Below, in pieces: positions 22,548 to 34,901 of a stretch of 64,000 nucleotides of DNA. The DNA comes from Mytilinidion resinicola (lineage: Eukaryota > Ascomycota > Dothideomycetes > Mytilinidiales > Mytilinidiaceae). Every line of letters begins with the position of its first letter. Within the stretch, counting starts at the first letter, position 1. Position numbers and translations under genes: made by a program. The stretch covers positions 2,357,431 through 2,421,430 of the forward strand of contig NW_022985437.1 of assembly GCF_010093595.1 (NCBI RefSeq), in the 5' to 3' direction. The notes beneath the pieces were generated by a model. It had not been told where the DNA came from. It did not search any database and saw only the letters and a list, made by a program, of their open reading frames with translations.

Positions 22548-24730
22548 ATGGTTCCCCGGATATACGAATCGATTTTCCCAGATGTTCACATTCCCACGAA
22601 TCTCTCATTCCACCAGTTCCTCACGCGGTATAACCCCGAAGATGTTGCTGCGGACAAGGTCGTATGGGAAGAGTCGGACACAGGGCGGACATTGTCATAT
22701 GGTGGTGTCCGAGACGAAGCTGCTATAGGAGCCGCTTGCCTCACCGGCGCTCTGGGGCTGCACCCAGGAGATGTTGTCGCAATATATGCGCCCAACAGCA
22801 TCAGCTATGCTATTGCCACTCATGCAGTGATATGGTTCGGTGGAGTCATAGCGTAAGTTATATCTTGGAGTATTGAGAGATTGTGATAGCTAACTTATCC
22901 ATTTCAACAGAGGCATCAACCCAATGACTTCACCTTACGATTTGGTCCACTATTTGGCCTCTTGCGAGCCAAAGGCTATCATCACTGTCCCAGATTTACG
23001 AGGCCAAGTTGTTCAAGCACTATCACAGAGCAAGAATCTCCCCTTTCAACCAAATATCATCATGCTTGATGAGACGTCCAATGCAATTGTATGTGCCCAG
23101 CGCCAACAGGCCACCGAACTGAATGCTAACATGCATCATCCAGTTTCCGGAGTTCTACGAGAAAAAGAACTATGGCCGCCATCAGATTCCTCCATTTGAC
23201 CTCACCGGCCAAGACAATCGCAAGCATGTACCAGCAATCATGTTCAGGTAAAGACTTCCTTTCCTGAGAACATCAGTCCTAGCCCATTTAAATTATAACT
23301 GAGTAAATCATACATAGCTCCGGTACCAGCGGAAAACCCAAAGCAGTACAATGGAGTCACTTTTCAATGATTGCGCACCTCATAAACGTTCGAGCTTCGC
23401 AGCCGGAGCAGAACAATCGACTCACAAGAGAAGTTCTGTTTGTACCTTGTATGTTTGTCCTTTCAATTCTATTCCCCTATCGTGGCAGTTCTGCTAACCA
23501 GTGTAGTTGGTCACATGTTTGGTCTCGTTGCCGCCGTGCTCAACCCAACCCACACCGGTTCTCACGTCGTCATCATGAAGCAGTTCGAATATCTAAAGTA
23601 CATTGAAGCTTCCGCGAGACTTCGGGCCACAATAATGAGAAGTAATCTAGCCTTTTCCTCATTATAATAGGCTTCAATCTAACCTCTCTAGTGGTCCCTC
23701 CCATAGCGTTGGCTATCGCTAAAGATCCTAACATATCGAAGTTCAACTTGACCAGTGTCCAAGTTATTATGTGTGCTGGGGCTACGCTCCAAGCCGAAGT
23801 AGTGAACAAGCTTCAAGCAATCATGGGTGGCTGCTACATCTTACAAGGTTACGGGTGAGAGCTCTCTATCCTCTATATCCACCTTCCAATGTGCTAATCA
23901 TTGTTCTTTGGATGAACAGTTTGAGCGAAGCAGCTGTCTCGGCATTGAAACCGGCGAAAGCAACCGAGAGATCAGGATCAGTGGGAGTCATCTTTCCCAG
24001 CCAGTAAGTTAGCCCTACCGGCTCCAATTGCCTCTTCTAACCTCTTGCAGTAAGCTCCGTCTAGTGGACGACGATTTGAACGATGTCGACGTAGGACAGC
24101 CTGGAGAAGCTCTTGTCAAAGGCCCAACCGTATTCATGTAATCTACAACATCCCCTTCTCGAGATCGCCACACCCTAATAGACCCTAGGTCCTATAAAAA
24201 CAACCCAGCCGCCACGAAAGAAGCTTTCCACGATGGATGGCTGCGGACGGGCGATGTTCTAAAAGTCGACGAAGACGGCTACCTCTGGTTCCTCGACAGA
24301 AAGAAGGAGATGATCAAATACAAGGGGTGCGCAACCCACTCCCTACTCGTTCAACTCAACAAGCCATCAGCTAACTCCTCCCAGCAACCAAGTCGCCCCC
24401 GCCGAGCTCGAAGACATCCTCAACTCGCACCCCTCGGTAGCCGAATCAGCTGTCTGCGGTATTTTTGACTCGTCGCAGCAAACCGAAGTCCCCGTCGGCT
24501 ACGTATGCCTGAACGACTCCATCTCGGAATCCGAAAGGTCGAAAGTCCTACACGAGATCCGGCAGTGGGTGGACGGGATAGTCTCCCCAACGAAGAAACT
24601 GCGCGGCGGCGTGTTCTACATCGCGCAGATCCCGAAGAACCCGACGGGCAAGGTGCAACGGATGCTTCTCCCAGCCAGGGTGGAGGCTGCGGCGAAGATT
24701 GCTGCGGCGAACCGGCCTGCGAAGCTCTGA
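22548..24730 (+). CDS. AMP-dependent acyl-CoA synthetase (4-coumarate-CoA ligase-like), peroxisomal
   Basis: ANL superfamily ligase: activates a carboxylate with ATP and transfers it to CoA. Ten exons: 22548-22852, 22911-23088, 23144-23247, 23318-23448, 23507-23641, 23692-23854, 23920-24003, 24051-24137, 24189-24326 and 24385-24730; 1671 nt, 556 residues. Core motifs in order: [15 protein letters not shown] (P-loop A3), the A5 region [20 protein letters not shown] (A7), [16 protein letters not shown] (A8) and [10 protein letters not shown] (A10 Lys). A5 LQGYGLSE replaces the more usual QGYGMTE. The C-terminus PAKL gives the PTS1 tripeptide AKL. Substrate could be a phenylpropanoid, a medium- or long-chain fatty acid or a polyketide-like acid; the sequence does not decide. 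Pairing with an acyl-CoA dehydrogenase suggests peroxisomal side-chain or beta-oxidation. Confidence 0.9.
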
Positions 24731-26395
24731 CAGAGTGTAGTCACACTGGAATGGGGCACCTCAAGGCAGGCATGTATGCGTTATGTAGCGGCTCGAAGCA
24801 ATACCAGATTTTACGCCCTTTTAGTCTTTCTCACCACTTCGCCTCCCACCCCCATCCAGCTCACCCCCCCATACCTGAAACGCCCCGTTCCACAAGCACC
24901 ACCACCACACGCCGCGTGCCACGAGTACAATGTGACCGCTGTCAAATGGGCGCCACCGCGCTCCCAGGACCCGCGTTCGCCGCGTCCCGCTGCGGTGCGA
25001 TGGTGTACCATAACGGCCGCCGGGGGGAGCTGGACCCGCGCCGGATCGGTGCTCTGTACCTCGTGGCACGCGGCGCCTTGGTGCTACGGCCGGAGATGGG
25101 AGTCGGGATAGGACAAATGGCGCCGGGTGATGGCTGAAGGATGGTGCTGGGACGACTGTTTTGTAACTCAGCTCGCGGACCCCACCCCTACCTCGATGGG
25201 GCGATGGGATCATCTCCTAGAAAAATCGTCAACTATTCTCCTGGATGAGACGTACGTGATCCCGGTTTCCTTTTCGTGCTAGGGGGTGTGGTTGTTGAGT
25301 TATGTGCGAAAACGTGGGCGGAGCGTCGAATGGAGGAAAAATTCGGGTTCTCTGGACTCAACACCTCAGGGTCTTTCTTGGCAGCCAAGACTTGCCAAAC
25401 TGGTTGCGAGAGGGCAAAAGGAGGCGCGAGAGCGGGCGCGAGTGATGACGGGGATCGTTCGAGCTGAAGCAAGTAGCCAAATGCTGGTTCAGGATTCTCT
25501 ACCTACTCTTATGCCGATTATGGACGTGTAGTCCTTGGACATTTTTCTTCCCCATCACCTCCCCAGTCCCTCTCGATCTTCCTCCCTCCCCAAACGTCCG
25601 CACTCCCCTCCCCTCCCCTCCCCCCACCCCCCCAGCAAGCTCCTCCGCTCCGCCGGCGGCCTCATATTCGCCTCCATCCACCCCCAGTCTCCATTTCCAC
25701 ACTTTCTGACCCCCCAACGCTCGAGTAGTTTAACCTCGCGTTTCGCACCGCGTCACATGTCACTACTCATCTGAAAGCGGGAGCTGTAGCACGCTCACTG
25801 TGGGCGCGCGCTGCCAGGATGCGGAAGTTTCTAGGGTTTAGCATCCTGTGGATGGGCTTGCGACAGTTGCCGAAAAGCAGAAGATAGGAGTGATGGTTTT
25901 CACGGGTGTCCCAAGGTGTGACGTGAGCCGTGGTTGATGGTGTCGGGATCAGTGGTTCGATAGCCCGTATATATCGATGATCTCGCAAAGCTAGTAAACT
26001 CGTCGGCCACCACCTCCAGCGGCGGCGGGACCATGTTGGTTCAGCTCAACACAGGCACATACAGTGGGCAGAAGTTTAGCAGCAGAGCATACTCGTACTA
26101 TTGACTCAGCACTGTACCAAAGTATGAACCCCATTTCCACATTATCGACCGCAATCCCATACAATCCCCAAAAGGCTGCAATCTCTCCGCAGCTTCCCCA
26201 AAACCTCCGGTAGACCAGAAGGTATACCAAGCAAGTGCCAAGAAGCACTGATGATGAAAGAGCCTAGTCTCCATCCTAGCCATCGTGTGTAGAGTTGAAG
26301 CCCCGGATACGTCTAAGTGTACATTGAGAACAGAACACCGAACCGTTCATCCACCCCAACTTCAGCAACACCGAGGCATCGATTTGATTGTCATT
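24731..26395. other. 1.7-kb intergenic region without a supported gene
   Basis: Open frames on both strands here overlap one another and have no recognisable domain. A strongly pyrimidine-rich stretch runs from about 25540 to 25640 (C/T tracts such as cccctcccctcccc). I see no RNA gene or transposon remnant. Confidence 0.5.
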
Positions 26396-27777
26396 CTAGG
26401 GGGTCGAAGAGGCATTGACGGAGGCAGAGCCGTTGGTAAGGGAGTGATAGGTATCGGTCCAAGTCGCATCGTCCATATCCATCAGAGACTGCTCGACTGT
26501 TTCCTCGGTACTGGCATGACTGGCTTCAGCTTCAGCCTGCATGAGCTCAATTCGAGCCTTGAGGACGGCGTTCTCCGAGATTGCGTGCTTGGTCTCCTTC
26601 CGGAAGACCTTGTTTTTGGCGAAGACCTCCTACGTTTTGAGCGGTTAGCCGTGGTCAGACTGGGGCATCTCAGGCCGTCTCAAATAGGTGTACACAAATG
26701 GCTTACGTTGATTAGCTCAATCCACCCTGCTTTCTGCTTAGCCCACTCTGCCTCCTTCTCAGTCCACTCTGCTGCCATATGAGTCGACTCAGCCTCCTGG
26801 AACGCTTCTTCCTGCTCGAGTTCAAGTTGTTGGAGTCTGGCACGAAGTTCGCCCTCGACACCCCCATGAGCCGCATTCTCAGACTTGAGGGTTCCATTCT
26901 CAGACTTGAGGGCCTCATTCTCAGACTTGAAGGACTTGATATCCTTCTTCGCGTTGAGCCAGTCCTGTGCAGGTCAGCAATGACCCATTGTGGGCAGTCT
27001 ACAGGTGCTTACCTGGTAGACCCGTGCGAACTCGCCAGCCTGTAACTTGTACTTCTCGAGCTGACCGTCATACAAATCGGAGACCCGGTCGATCTCCTTC
27101 GCGCGTTTGGCTAGTTCGGTGCGCATGGATGCGTTCTCCTTCTCGAGATTCTGCTTCGATGCAAGAAGGCTCGTAATCGTGGCGGAGAGGCTCTCGCAGG
27201 TCCTATTGCTCTTCTCGGCATTTGCCTGGAGCTCTCTGATGTCAGCGTGGCATTCGTGCAACTCGCTCTTCAGGAGCCCTCTGATCAACGTTGAACGCGA
27301 AAGCTTCTCACTTGCCCCAGCCATTTCGATCATTTTAGCACCAGACTCGGCCCTGTATTCGTTGAAGGCCTTCTGTTGGCCCAAGATGACGTCGTTCTGC
27401 AGAGACAGCTTCCGCTGATAGGACTCGATCTCAGCAAATGAGGTTCTCATCGTCTCCTGGATGACTGCTTGGAGCTGGAACTTTTGGTTCTCCTTCTGGG
27501 TACTGAGGAAGGAGTGCGTGTGGGTGTCGAGTTCCGTGGCAAGGCGGGAGAGCTCCGCGATCTCAAACGACATCTTATCAGCCGCGTTGAGCGCGTCTGC
27601 ATGACTCTGCTGTTTGATGGCTTGGTGAAGTTCGTCATGCAAAGCGCGAAGCTTTGTCATTACGGCCGAAACTTGCTTCTCGTAGCTCATGTTGTGTTTC
27701 GAAACCTCCGTATCAAAGACCGCTTCGAACTTCACAACGTGGGCCGAGGGGCCTTCGAAGGTGGTGAAGGCGTCCAT
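26396..27777 (-). CDS. Long coiled-coil protein
   Basis: Three exons (minus): 27013-27777, 26707-26964 and 26396-26629; 1257 nt, 418 residues. The start is the ATG at 27777 (MDAFTTFEGPSAHVVKFEAVF). An optional 5' UTR intron may begin at about 27829 (GTGAGT). From about residue 25 to 380 the protein is almost entirely heptad-patterned, rich in Glu, Lys, Gln, Ala and Leu, with no Pro breaks. Around residues 262-285 the unit LKSENxx repeats three times (LKSENEALKSENGTLKSENA), encoded by a 21-bp tandem repeat at about 26874-26940. Junctions VYQ|DWLNAKKD and LIN|EVFAKN are in phase. I recognise no named family; a structural or tethering role is plausible. Confidence 0.75.
26874..26940. repeat. 21-bp tandem repeat, three copies, inside the coiled-coil gene
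   Basis: The unit cattctcagacttgagggyy occurs three times in a row with few changes and encodes one heptad each (LKSENxx) on the minus strand. Because 21 bp equals exactly one heptad, copy-number change would lengthen or shorten the coiled coil without breaking it. Confidence 0.8.
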
Positions 27778-30700
27778 ACTAGATCGTGTATTAGCGGTGA
27801 CAGGAAGAGGATGAGGCGGAAACTCACCTGTGTGCAGAGAGGATGTGTAGAGTCGATGAGATGAAGTGGAAGAAACGTGAAGTCGGCCGGCAGGAGCGAG
27901 ATAAACAACATCACCTTGACGTTTTAGGCGTGCCCGTGACTGCCCAACTAAATACAACGTCGCCTGAGGTGCCCCAGCCGGATAACGGACTGTGCAAAGT
28001 GATGGAGTCCACCTTTGAAGAGTACACTGAAGCCTCTCATGCGGCGGCAAGAAGGTGCACACCCTGACGTTTCGAGCTCCTTTACTCGTGGCAGTAAAGA
28101 AGAGAGCGCAAAATGAGATTCATACGGCGCTCAGGAGAGTGTGGTCTCCCGACACTCACTCTGCATGAGGTGCACAGAGATTGATGACGATAATGAAGGC
28201 GCAAGGCGTTCTTACACATCTGCATATACTCTTCTGCTGGTGTTTGAAGCCCCTCGATACATTATCGAAATCTGGACAAGGCTACCTCAAAGAGCAGAAC
28301 TCAGGTCTACACGGAGCGCACGTGAGCCAACGCTCCAGATTTCCGAACATATTGAAGCACCGCACCACAGGCAGTAATGGAAGAGTGTACGCAAATCGGT
28401 CGAGACAATGAGGCGACTCATCCGTATATTTTCGAGCCGTATAGCAGTCCACTGCCTTGTCATAAGTGTGCATACTCTTCTATGACTACCTGCCATGCTT
28501 CAAGTTTGGAAATCTACGTGTTATCCTAGGTTACAACCGTCTGAGGTGGCCTAAGTCTACAGGCCATTCAGAGCAAGCAGAGAACATAGCGTCGCCCGGC
28601 ATCAACGTATTGCGGACTGCTCTAACGTTTCAATTCTTTTTAGAGATAAGAGAGAAAAATGCACGATACTACAGAATCATACTTTCCTAAGCACAAACTG
28701 CCTGGCACTTATCTTCCTACCTTGCGGTGATCAAAAAACGCCTCGTGGGTACCAATTGCGGCGAAGAAGCTTATTTGGACGTCGCAACGTCTCGCGCCCT
28801 GCACCGATATTTCAGAACCAAAGGGACAGAAGAGCTGAAGGATGTCACCCACCGTATACGCCTCGATGTCACTGGTTACTTGAGGGCGGTCGTCCAGGGC
28901 GGCTCATAACGCCGTGCCATCAACTGTGAAGTAATGCAAGGCAAGCTTTTTTCCGTGTCTCGGACCCCGGACGACTAATGGAGCCTCCCGAATCGCCGCA
29001 CGAGTCGCTCGTCGTGGTGACACAAAAACCGCGAGAGGGTTGGGTGGGTTCATTAGCAGGCGACGAAGGGTGATGGAGGTCAGTGCCACGAGTCGCCGGA
29101 TCGTCGAGATGAGCGCGAAGTCCGGGCGCGCTTGAAGGTGAGATGAATTGCCGTTGTACAGGTACAGGGAGCAAATAAGGTTGCTCGAGGACGCAGGATT
29201 GGCTCTGGCGGAGAACATGGTGCGCTGCCCATGGCAATGCCGCGTCTTACAACATTACAGGCCCCATTCTCTCGAGTGCTGGGACACGGACACGGTGACC
29301 GAAGGCAGGGCTGGGAAGTAGATTAAAATGCTGCAGTGCTACGGAGCACTGCTGCCACGCAGGCATCAGGCAAAACGGAGGGCCACGGAGGGCCACGGAG
29401 GCCGTGGGTCGTGGATAGGGGAGGGCGTGTTCTTGGTGGCTGCTCGAGGGCCATCTCCTTGTTTGTGTCCGCCGGCCTCGATGCTCACGACGCAAAACTC
29501 AGGCAGAGGCGTGGTGCAGAGGCGTGGTGCAGAGGCGCAAGAGGTGACGGCGTCCCAACCCTTGTTTCACCAGGATGGCCCCGTCCCGCCCCGGTCGAGT
29601 CGCACATCTGGGTCGCGATGGCGCACAGTGCGTAGATGGCGTGCCCGGCCGGCCACGAAGGATGCGTGGTGGGGCGGAGGGACTGAGATGCCTCCAAGCC
29701 TGGCGGAGGCTGGCGCAGTGGGCTTGTGGGCGAGTCTGCGGTGGAAAAAGCACCGGCTGGCACCGCTGCTGGCACCGCAAGACTGGGCGGTTGCAGTTAT
29801 GTAACATGCAGACACGGGCTAACCGTCGCGAGAAGGTTGACAACCAGGGCGGGTCGCTAGCCGAAGACGGTTCGTGAGGATGGCGATGCTCCAGCCCGAC
29901 ACGAGGCGAGAGCGGGCCGCCAGGCTTCATGGGACGCACCAGGCGTTTGCAGCCGATGACAGACCGGGGATCCCGTCGCTGGCTGCCGCGGGCCTGGCGG
30001 TGTCTGTCTCTCCGGGGCTGCTAGCCTGCTGCGGTTGTGGGCGAACCCGCCGAAGCGGTGTAGTCGGGCGTGCTGGGTGGGTTTGGCCCAGCATCGCCAG
30101 CACTCGCCTGCCTCAAGCCACTCGCAGGCAATGAAACAAGGCAGCTGGAGCTAGCCGTGCGGTTCCCTCTGCTCGGGCCGGTTGCATGGGAGCGCGTGCC
30201 GCCGCCGAAAGCCTAAGAGCCGTGGGATCCTCCGCGAACGCTCAGCGCAGCGAGGCCATTCCTCCTCCATACCTACTAATCTTATCGTGCACCCCTCCCC
30301 GAATCCTTCGACCGCCTGTCCCAGAGCACGGCCGCCTCGACGCACTTTTTCGTCTCCTGGCCGCCTCCCAGAGCCCCTGGAGCGCAAGACATTCGAGTGT
30401 CTCCTGTGCGCCGCCCGCAGCACGCACGCCGCCCGCCGCTGCGACATTGCCCACCGCCGCCAAGCCTCGCTCCGTCTCGCCTTGCTCTCCCGCTCTTGCT
30501 CTCCCGCTCTTGCTCTCCCGCTACTCGTCCGCCTCGCCAATCGCTCCACCCCGACTCCCCGAGCTACCGGCCTGCAACACTATTCTTAACGGCTTCAGTC
30601 CGCCTCTCCTTGCCTACTCGGCTCGTCTCTCCTTCGGTACTATTCCTGCTGTTGTCCTGCTACTGTTTGTCCGCACCATGCGCTGACTGCCCTCCCTAGT

Positions 30701-30793
30701 CCCCGCCGCCGTCGACCCTGCCCGCTCCTTCTCGCTGCTCACCGTGCCACTTTTTTTGACCACCAGCCCGCGTAATTCATGGCCCCAGGAATA
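27778..30793. other. 3-kb region without a supported gene, ending in the G alpha leader
   Basis: The part 28060-28900 has no credible coding signal. From about 29200 to 30180 the DNA is GC-rich and open in several frames on both strands, which is a composition effect. Short tandem repeats occur at 29375-29403 (gagggccacg) and 29511-29541 (gtggtgcagaggc). From 30250 on it is CT-rich with a 15-bp repeat (tcttgctctcccgct) at 30484-30523, typical of a long fungal 5' leader for the G alpha gene. Confidence 0.5.
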
Positions 30794-32068
30794 ATGTGTT
30801 TTGGCAAGAAACCCGACGACCCAGACTCCAGGAAGAATGAAGAGATCGAGAAGGGCCTGCGCGCCGACAGGAAGCGCCAGGAGCGCGAGGTCAAGCTGCT
30901 GCTGCTGGGTACGTGCCCGTCGAGAAACTGCCTTGTCTGCCATCCAAACTGACTACGCCCTGTGTAGGAGCTGGAGAGAGTGGCAAGTCTACCGTGCTCA
31001 AGCAGATGCGAGTGATACACGCCGGCGGATTCAGCAAAACCGAGCGAAAGCAATGGCGCGCCATAATATTCAACAATCTGGTCACTGCCTACCAGACCAT
31101 CTTCTCCGCCATGCAAGAGCAAGAGACCAACTTCGAAGACGAGGACAATGAGGTGCATGCTGGCCCAGATTGGACATGCCTCTTTGCTGACAATTGCTCT
31201 GCAGGCGTACGCAAACCTCATAAACGCCGACCCAGAGATTGGCCAGGAAGATCCGATGCCTCTGGAATGTCTGACTGCCTTCAACAACCTATGGGCCGAC
31301 AAAGGAGTGCAGCTGGCAATCCTCAAGGGCAACCAATACGCGCTGCACGACAATCTCAGCTAGTATATTTCCCGTACGAGCGTCTTGTTCAACGCTGACC
31401 CCACATAGCTTCATTGGCGACATGGACCGCCTTTTCGCCAAAGACTACATGCCCACCGATCAAGATATATTACGAACTAGGCTAAGGACAACGGGAATCA
31501 CGGAAACGATATTCGACCTCGGAAACCTGACATACCGCATGTTCGATGTTGGTGGTCAACGGTCAGAGCGGAAAAAGTGGATACACGTCTTTGACAATGT
31601 GCAAGTTGTGCTCTTTTTGGTCGCTATCAGTGGCTACGACCATGTTCTAGTGGAAGATCGGAACGGGGTAGGCTGCAATGCGCGAACCTCGCTACAATTT
31701 GACGCTGACTACACACATAGAACCAAATGCACGAGGCCCTCATGCTGTTCGAATCGATATCGAATTCGAGGTACTTCGAGAAGTCGGCCCTGATCCTTTT
31801 CCTCAACAAGATCGATCTATTCAGGGAGAAGATATCCAGTGGCATGAGCCCCATCCACAAGATATTCCCAGACTACACGGGCAAAATTACCGACATTGAG
31901 GCCGGCCAGGAGTTCTTCGCAAACAAGTTTAGAAACCTTGTGCGGCAACCGAAGAAGGAAGTCTACGTACATTACACCAACGCGACCGATACCGATTTGC
32001 TCAAAAAGACCATGGCTTCAGTGCAAGATATGATTGTACAGCGAAACCTCAACGCGCTGATACTGTGA
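30794..32068 (+). CDS. Heterotrimeric G protein alpha subunit (GNA-2-like)
   Basis: Five exons: 30794-30908, 30968-31152, 31205-31362, 31409-31667 and 31721-32068; 1065 nt, 354 residues, the normal G alpha length. G1 GAGESGKST, switch [11 protein letters not shown] (Arg and Thr for GTP hydrolysis), G3 [15 protein letters not shown]4 FLNKID and the helical domain between are intact. G5, normally TCAT, reads TNATDT. The N-terminus MCFGKKPDD has Cys2 but no Gly2, so it could be palmitoylated but not myristoylated; MCFG resembles Neurospora GNA-2 rather than the MGCG starts of the GNA-1 class. An in-frame ATG 15 bases upstream (MAPGIMCFG) is a less likely start. The C-terminus is NLNALIL. Likely role in nutrient or pheromone signalling; subgroup is my inference. 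Confidence 0.93.
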
Positions 32069-32844
32069 GTCGGCTTATAAGCATCTTGTTGGTTACGTTT
32101 CTTCGAAAATCTCAAATATCTGGCCACGCCTTGACCAACCAGACCGACTTAGGATTCCCGTATAACCACCGAATTTCCGAAGGCCCTGGAGCCATATCAC
32201 ACGGCACAGCGAGCCGAGGAACCCCCTTCGATCCCCGTTCTCAAGCGATCTGGTATGCGATTCGTCACTACCGCCGGACTCCGCTTCTTTATGTTGTTCG
32301 CTAGGGATGATGTGACGACTATTGGGTTAGGCGCGTTTGGATGATTTTAATAGCCTGCGCCGTTTGAGCGAGATGAGAAAGCAGAAATACCAGGTTGGCG
32401 CTTCTTAGCATTGGTGTCGGTTGTATTGAGATTTGAAAGGCATGCGGAGGCTATCTCTTCTTCTTCTTCCTCATGTGTATCCTATCGCCTACAGCGCTTG
32501 AACCAAAACGCGAGTGGCAGCCAGCCGCCCTAGACATTCAACCTAATGATCTGCATGAGAAGGTTATTACCGAATGGAGTGTTACCCTGAGGGCTCAATG
32601 CTATAGTTTCGCAGCTAGGCCGCTCAATACAGTGCACGTATTACTTTCATTCCCATAAACCTATTGAACGCCCGTCATGTGATAGGCATGTGATCCAAGA
32701 GTTCAATCTTGCAGAACAGAATGCCAAGAGATATCGCCAAGGAAAATCATTAGCGCCTCCTCGACTTCGCCGTCCTCGCCATCACAGCTTCAACGCCGAC
32801 AAAGCACATCTCAACGCTCTTCCTCGCCCTCCTTCGAGTTGGTA
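32069..32844. other. Intergenic region
   Basis: 3' region of the G alpha gene and promoter of COX24. A ttcttcttcttcc run is at 32458-32470. No other feature seen. Confidence 0.5.
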
Positions 32845-33992
32845 ATGTTTTCCCCCGCACTGGGCAGGGCTGTCCGCTCCACCTGCGCCATCTCTGCCGG
32901 CCCCGTTTGCAATGCGCGGGCAGCAACAGTCGCCTCCATAAGCGCTGCATCACAGCCCTTCTCCCGAAGACCGCATCAGCGACGACCGTCATCTTCAAAG
33001 GCCTCAATCCCCCCGGACGGAGCGAACGGCTCAAGCTCACCTCAGCAGACAGCTACAACGCCTGCCGCGAGGTCCCCGGGGAAGAAACTCGCTGCACGTG
33101 GTGGCCGGAAGAGAGCCTCGCCATCTCTTCTAAACGTGCCTCATGTGCCACCTACAGATCACCTTCAACAGTTAGGTTCGTTGCTACTTGGCGCCTTTCA
33201 ATGTTGAAATTGAGCTAACGTTCCCCAGATGTGAAGATATCTTCCTTCTTTTCCCTTCACCGCCCCATATCTGTCACAACACCTATTCCTCCAACAACCA
33301 CCGAGGCCTCCTTCGGCGCGATATTCGAGCCGCGACTGTTGAACAACCGGAATAAATTCATCGATGTCCTGAACACCCTCTCACATGGCGTAGAAACTTT
33401 AGAAGCAGCGGCGTACGGCAACGAAGAGAGCGATCTACGCGCGGAAATACTACACCACTCTGCGTCAAACTCGGGCGATATCATGCATCTCGATGAACTC
33501 CCTCAGGACAAGATTGATCGAATGATATCCCAGCTCATTCCTTTCAACCCTCCGCCCGCACCGGTACCTTTCGGCGAAGCGCAGGCGGCAAAGAAGGTAT
33601 CATCAAAGGACCAGAGTCAAGATGTTGCCACGGCACAAATCTCGAAAACAAAACAGAAAGCATGGACTACTACTGTTGTAGTCACCGAGTCGACAGACGC
33701 TACGGGAGAGCGGACCTACTCGGCCTCCACTTCCCCGATGGTTGAGATACAAGTCCCTGAAGAAAGGTCAGAGCAGTCTAGCGAGGTCGGGATCCGCCAG
33801 CCATTCCTCCATCGTATGGGAATACGAGAACGGGCATATACCCAGTATCTTGACGATATGGCGAGCAAGAAGCGGGGTTCCTTTTTGCTGATCAGCACTA
33901 AGAGGCGGAGATCATTGAAGATGAAGAAGCACAAATACAAGAAGCTGATGAAAAGAACCCGCCTATTGCGTAGAAAGCTGGATCGAACATAA
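32845..33992 (+). CDS. COX24: Mitochondrial Cox24/AURKAIP1-type small ribosomal subunit protein
   Basis: Two exons, 32845-33175 and 33229-33992, joined as HLQQL|DVKISSFFSLHRP; 1095 nt, 364 residues. The N-terminus MFSPALGRAVRSTCAISAG with following Arg/Ser-rich residues is a mitochondrial presequence. The last 40 residues (STKRRRSLKMKKHKYKKLMKRTRLLRRKL) are the conserved Cox24 / aurora-kinase-A-interacting-protein C-terminal domain (PF08213 type), identified from its KMKKHKYKKL core. In yeast this protein is part of the mitochondrial small ribosomal subunit and is needed for COX1 mRNA maturation. The middle motif PRLLNNRNKFIDVLNTLSHGVETLEAAAYGN is family-specific in filamentous fungi as far as I recall. 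Confidence 0.85.
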
Positions 33993-34901
33993 AGCATGGT
34001 AAATGCTGTTGCTTCAAGTCGGCTCTTTTCGGAACTATATTTTCCTTTTTGTTCTCCCCATAGCCTTGGCCGTCCGATCACGAACTCTCAAGTCGTTCAC
34101 GATCAGCTCTTCAATAGCCTCTAGCATAGTTTTGGGTGCATAATGGTGCTAGCCTTGGCACTGGCGGTTTCCTCGCTATATCACACTCAAATATCATCCC
34201 GAGTCCCTCCGCTTTCCTGCATAGCGTCTAAATATCCACAATCGCATCTGAATGTTTACACTTTGATCTTACGATAGGCCATGATATGTAGTTGAGTGTC
34301 TCGGGTCGCATGTTGGGGCAACCCCTCCTCATGGCGGCTAATGTCGATGCTAGAAAGCATGAAACTGTCTTGCGACTCCAAGGGTCGCAACCCGCCACCC
34401 GGACTCGACGCGAACACGACCTATATCCCTCGACAACCTCGGAACCGGTCTTAACTGTCCGTATTAAGTTGTTCCGATGTCGCAGACTGCAAATCATAGT
34501 ATGGCCAGCGCGGCACCATGGTCTTACCGCATAAGTTTCCTACATCGCTACCACCTGGCTCATAACATCGCGAGATTTTCCATCACTTGGCACCAAACCT
34601 CTTACTCCTCGCCTCCAAATGCCTGGGGCACGAGACAGGAGTGAATAGTGGCGCCTGAATTTCGATGGGTGTACAGCTTGAAGATGTATAAGATGGCAGT
34701 AACCCGCAGGCGGGTAAAGTCCAGCAACTAGCTCTTACAGTTCTCGACCACTTCACATTCATTTGTTCTGTTATCTCGTCGTTCTTTCTTTCGTACCCTA
34801 CATTCTTTATCCGCCGGTCGGTCGTTTACTCTTGAGCTAGTCTCTCTTTTAGCATATACTACGATTACGCTTCACGACTTTGCTGTATATATATTATCAC
34901 A
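33993..34901. other. Intergenic region
   Basis: 3' region of COX24 and promoter of the secreted-protein gene. A TATA-like tatatatatatta lies at 34884-34896, very close to the ATG at 34902. No other feature recognised. Confidence 0.5.

Noticed and set aside
24505..25137. 210-residue plus-strand frame after the acyl-CoA ligase
   Set aside because: Starts inside the ligase in another frame and continues through GC-rich intergenic DNA; no known domain.
28727..28909. 60-residue plus-strand open frame
   Set aside because: Begins with a non-ATG start, isolated, no similarity to a known family.
29247..30134. Several overlapping open frames on both strands
   Set aside because: GC-rich DNA with few stop codons; none shows a domain, a consistent start or splice signals.
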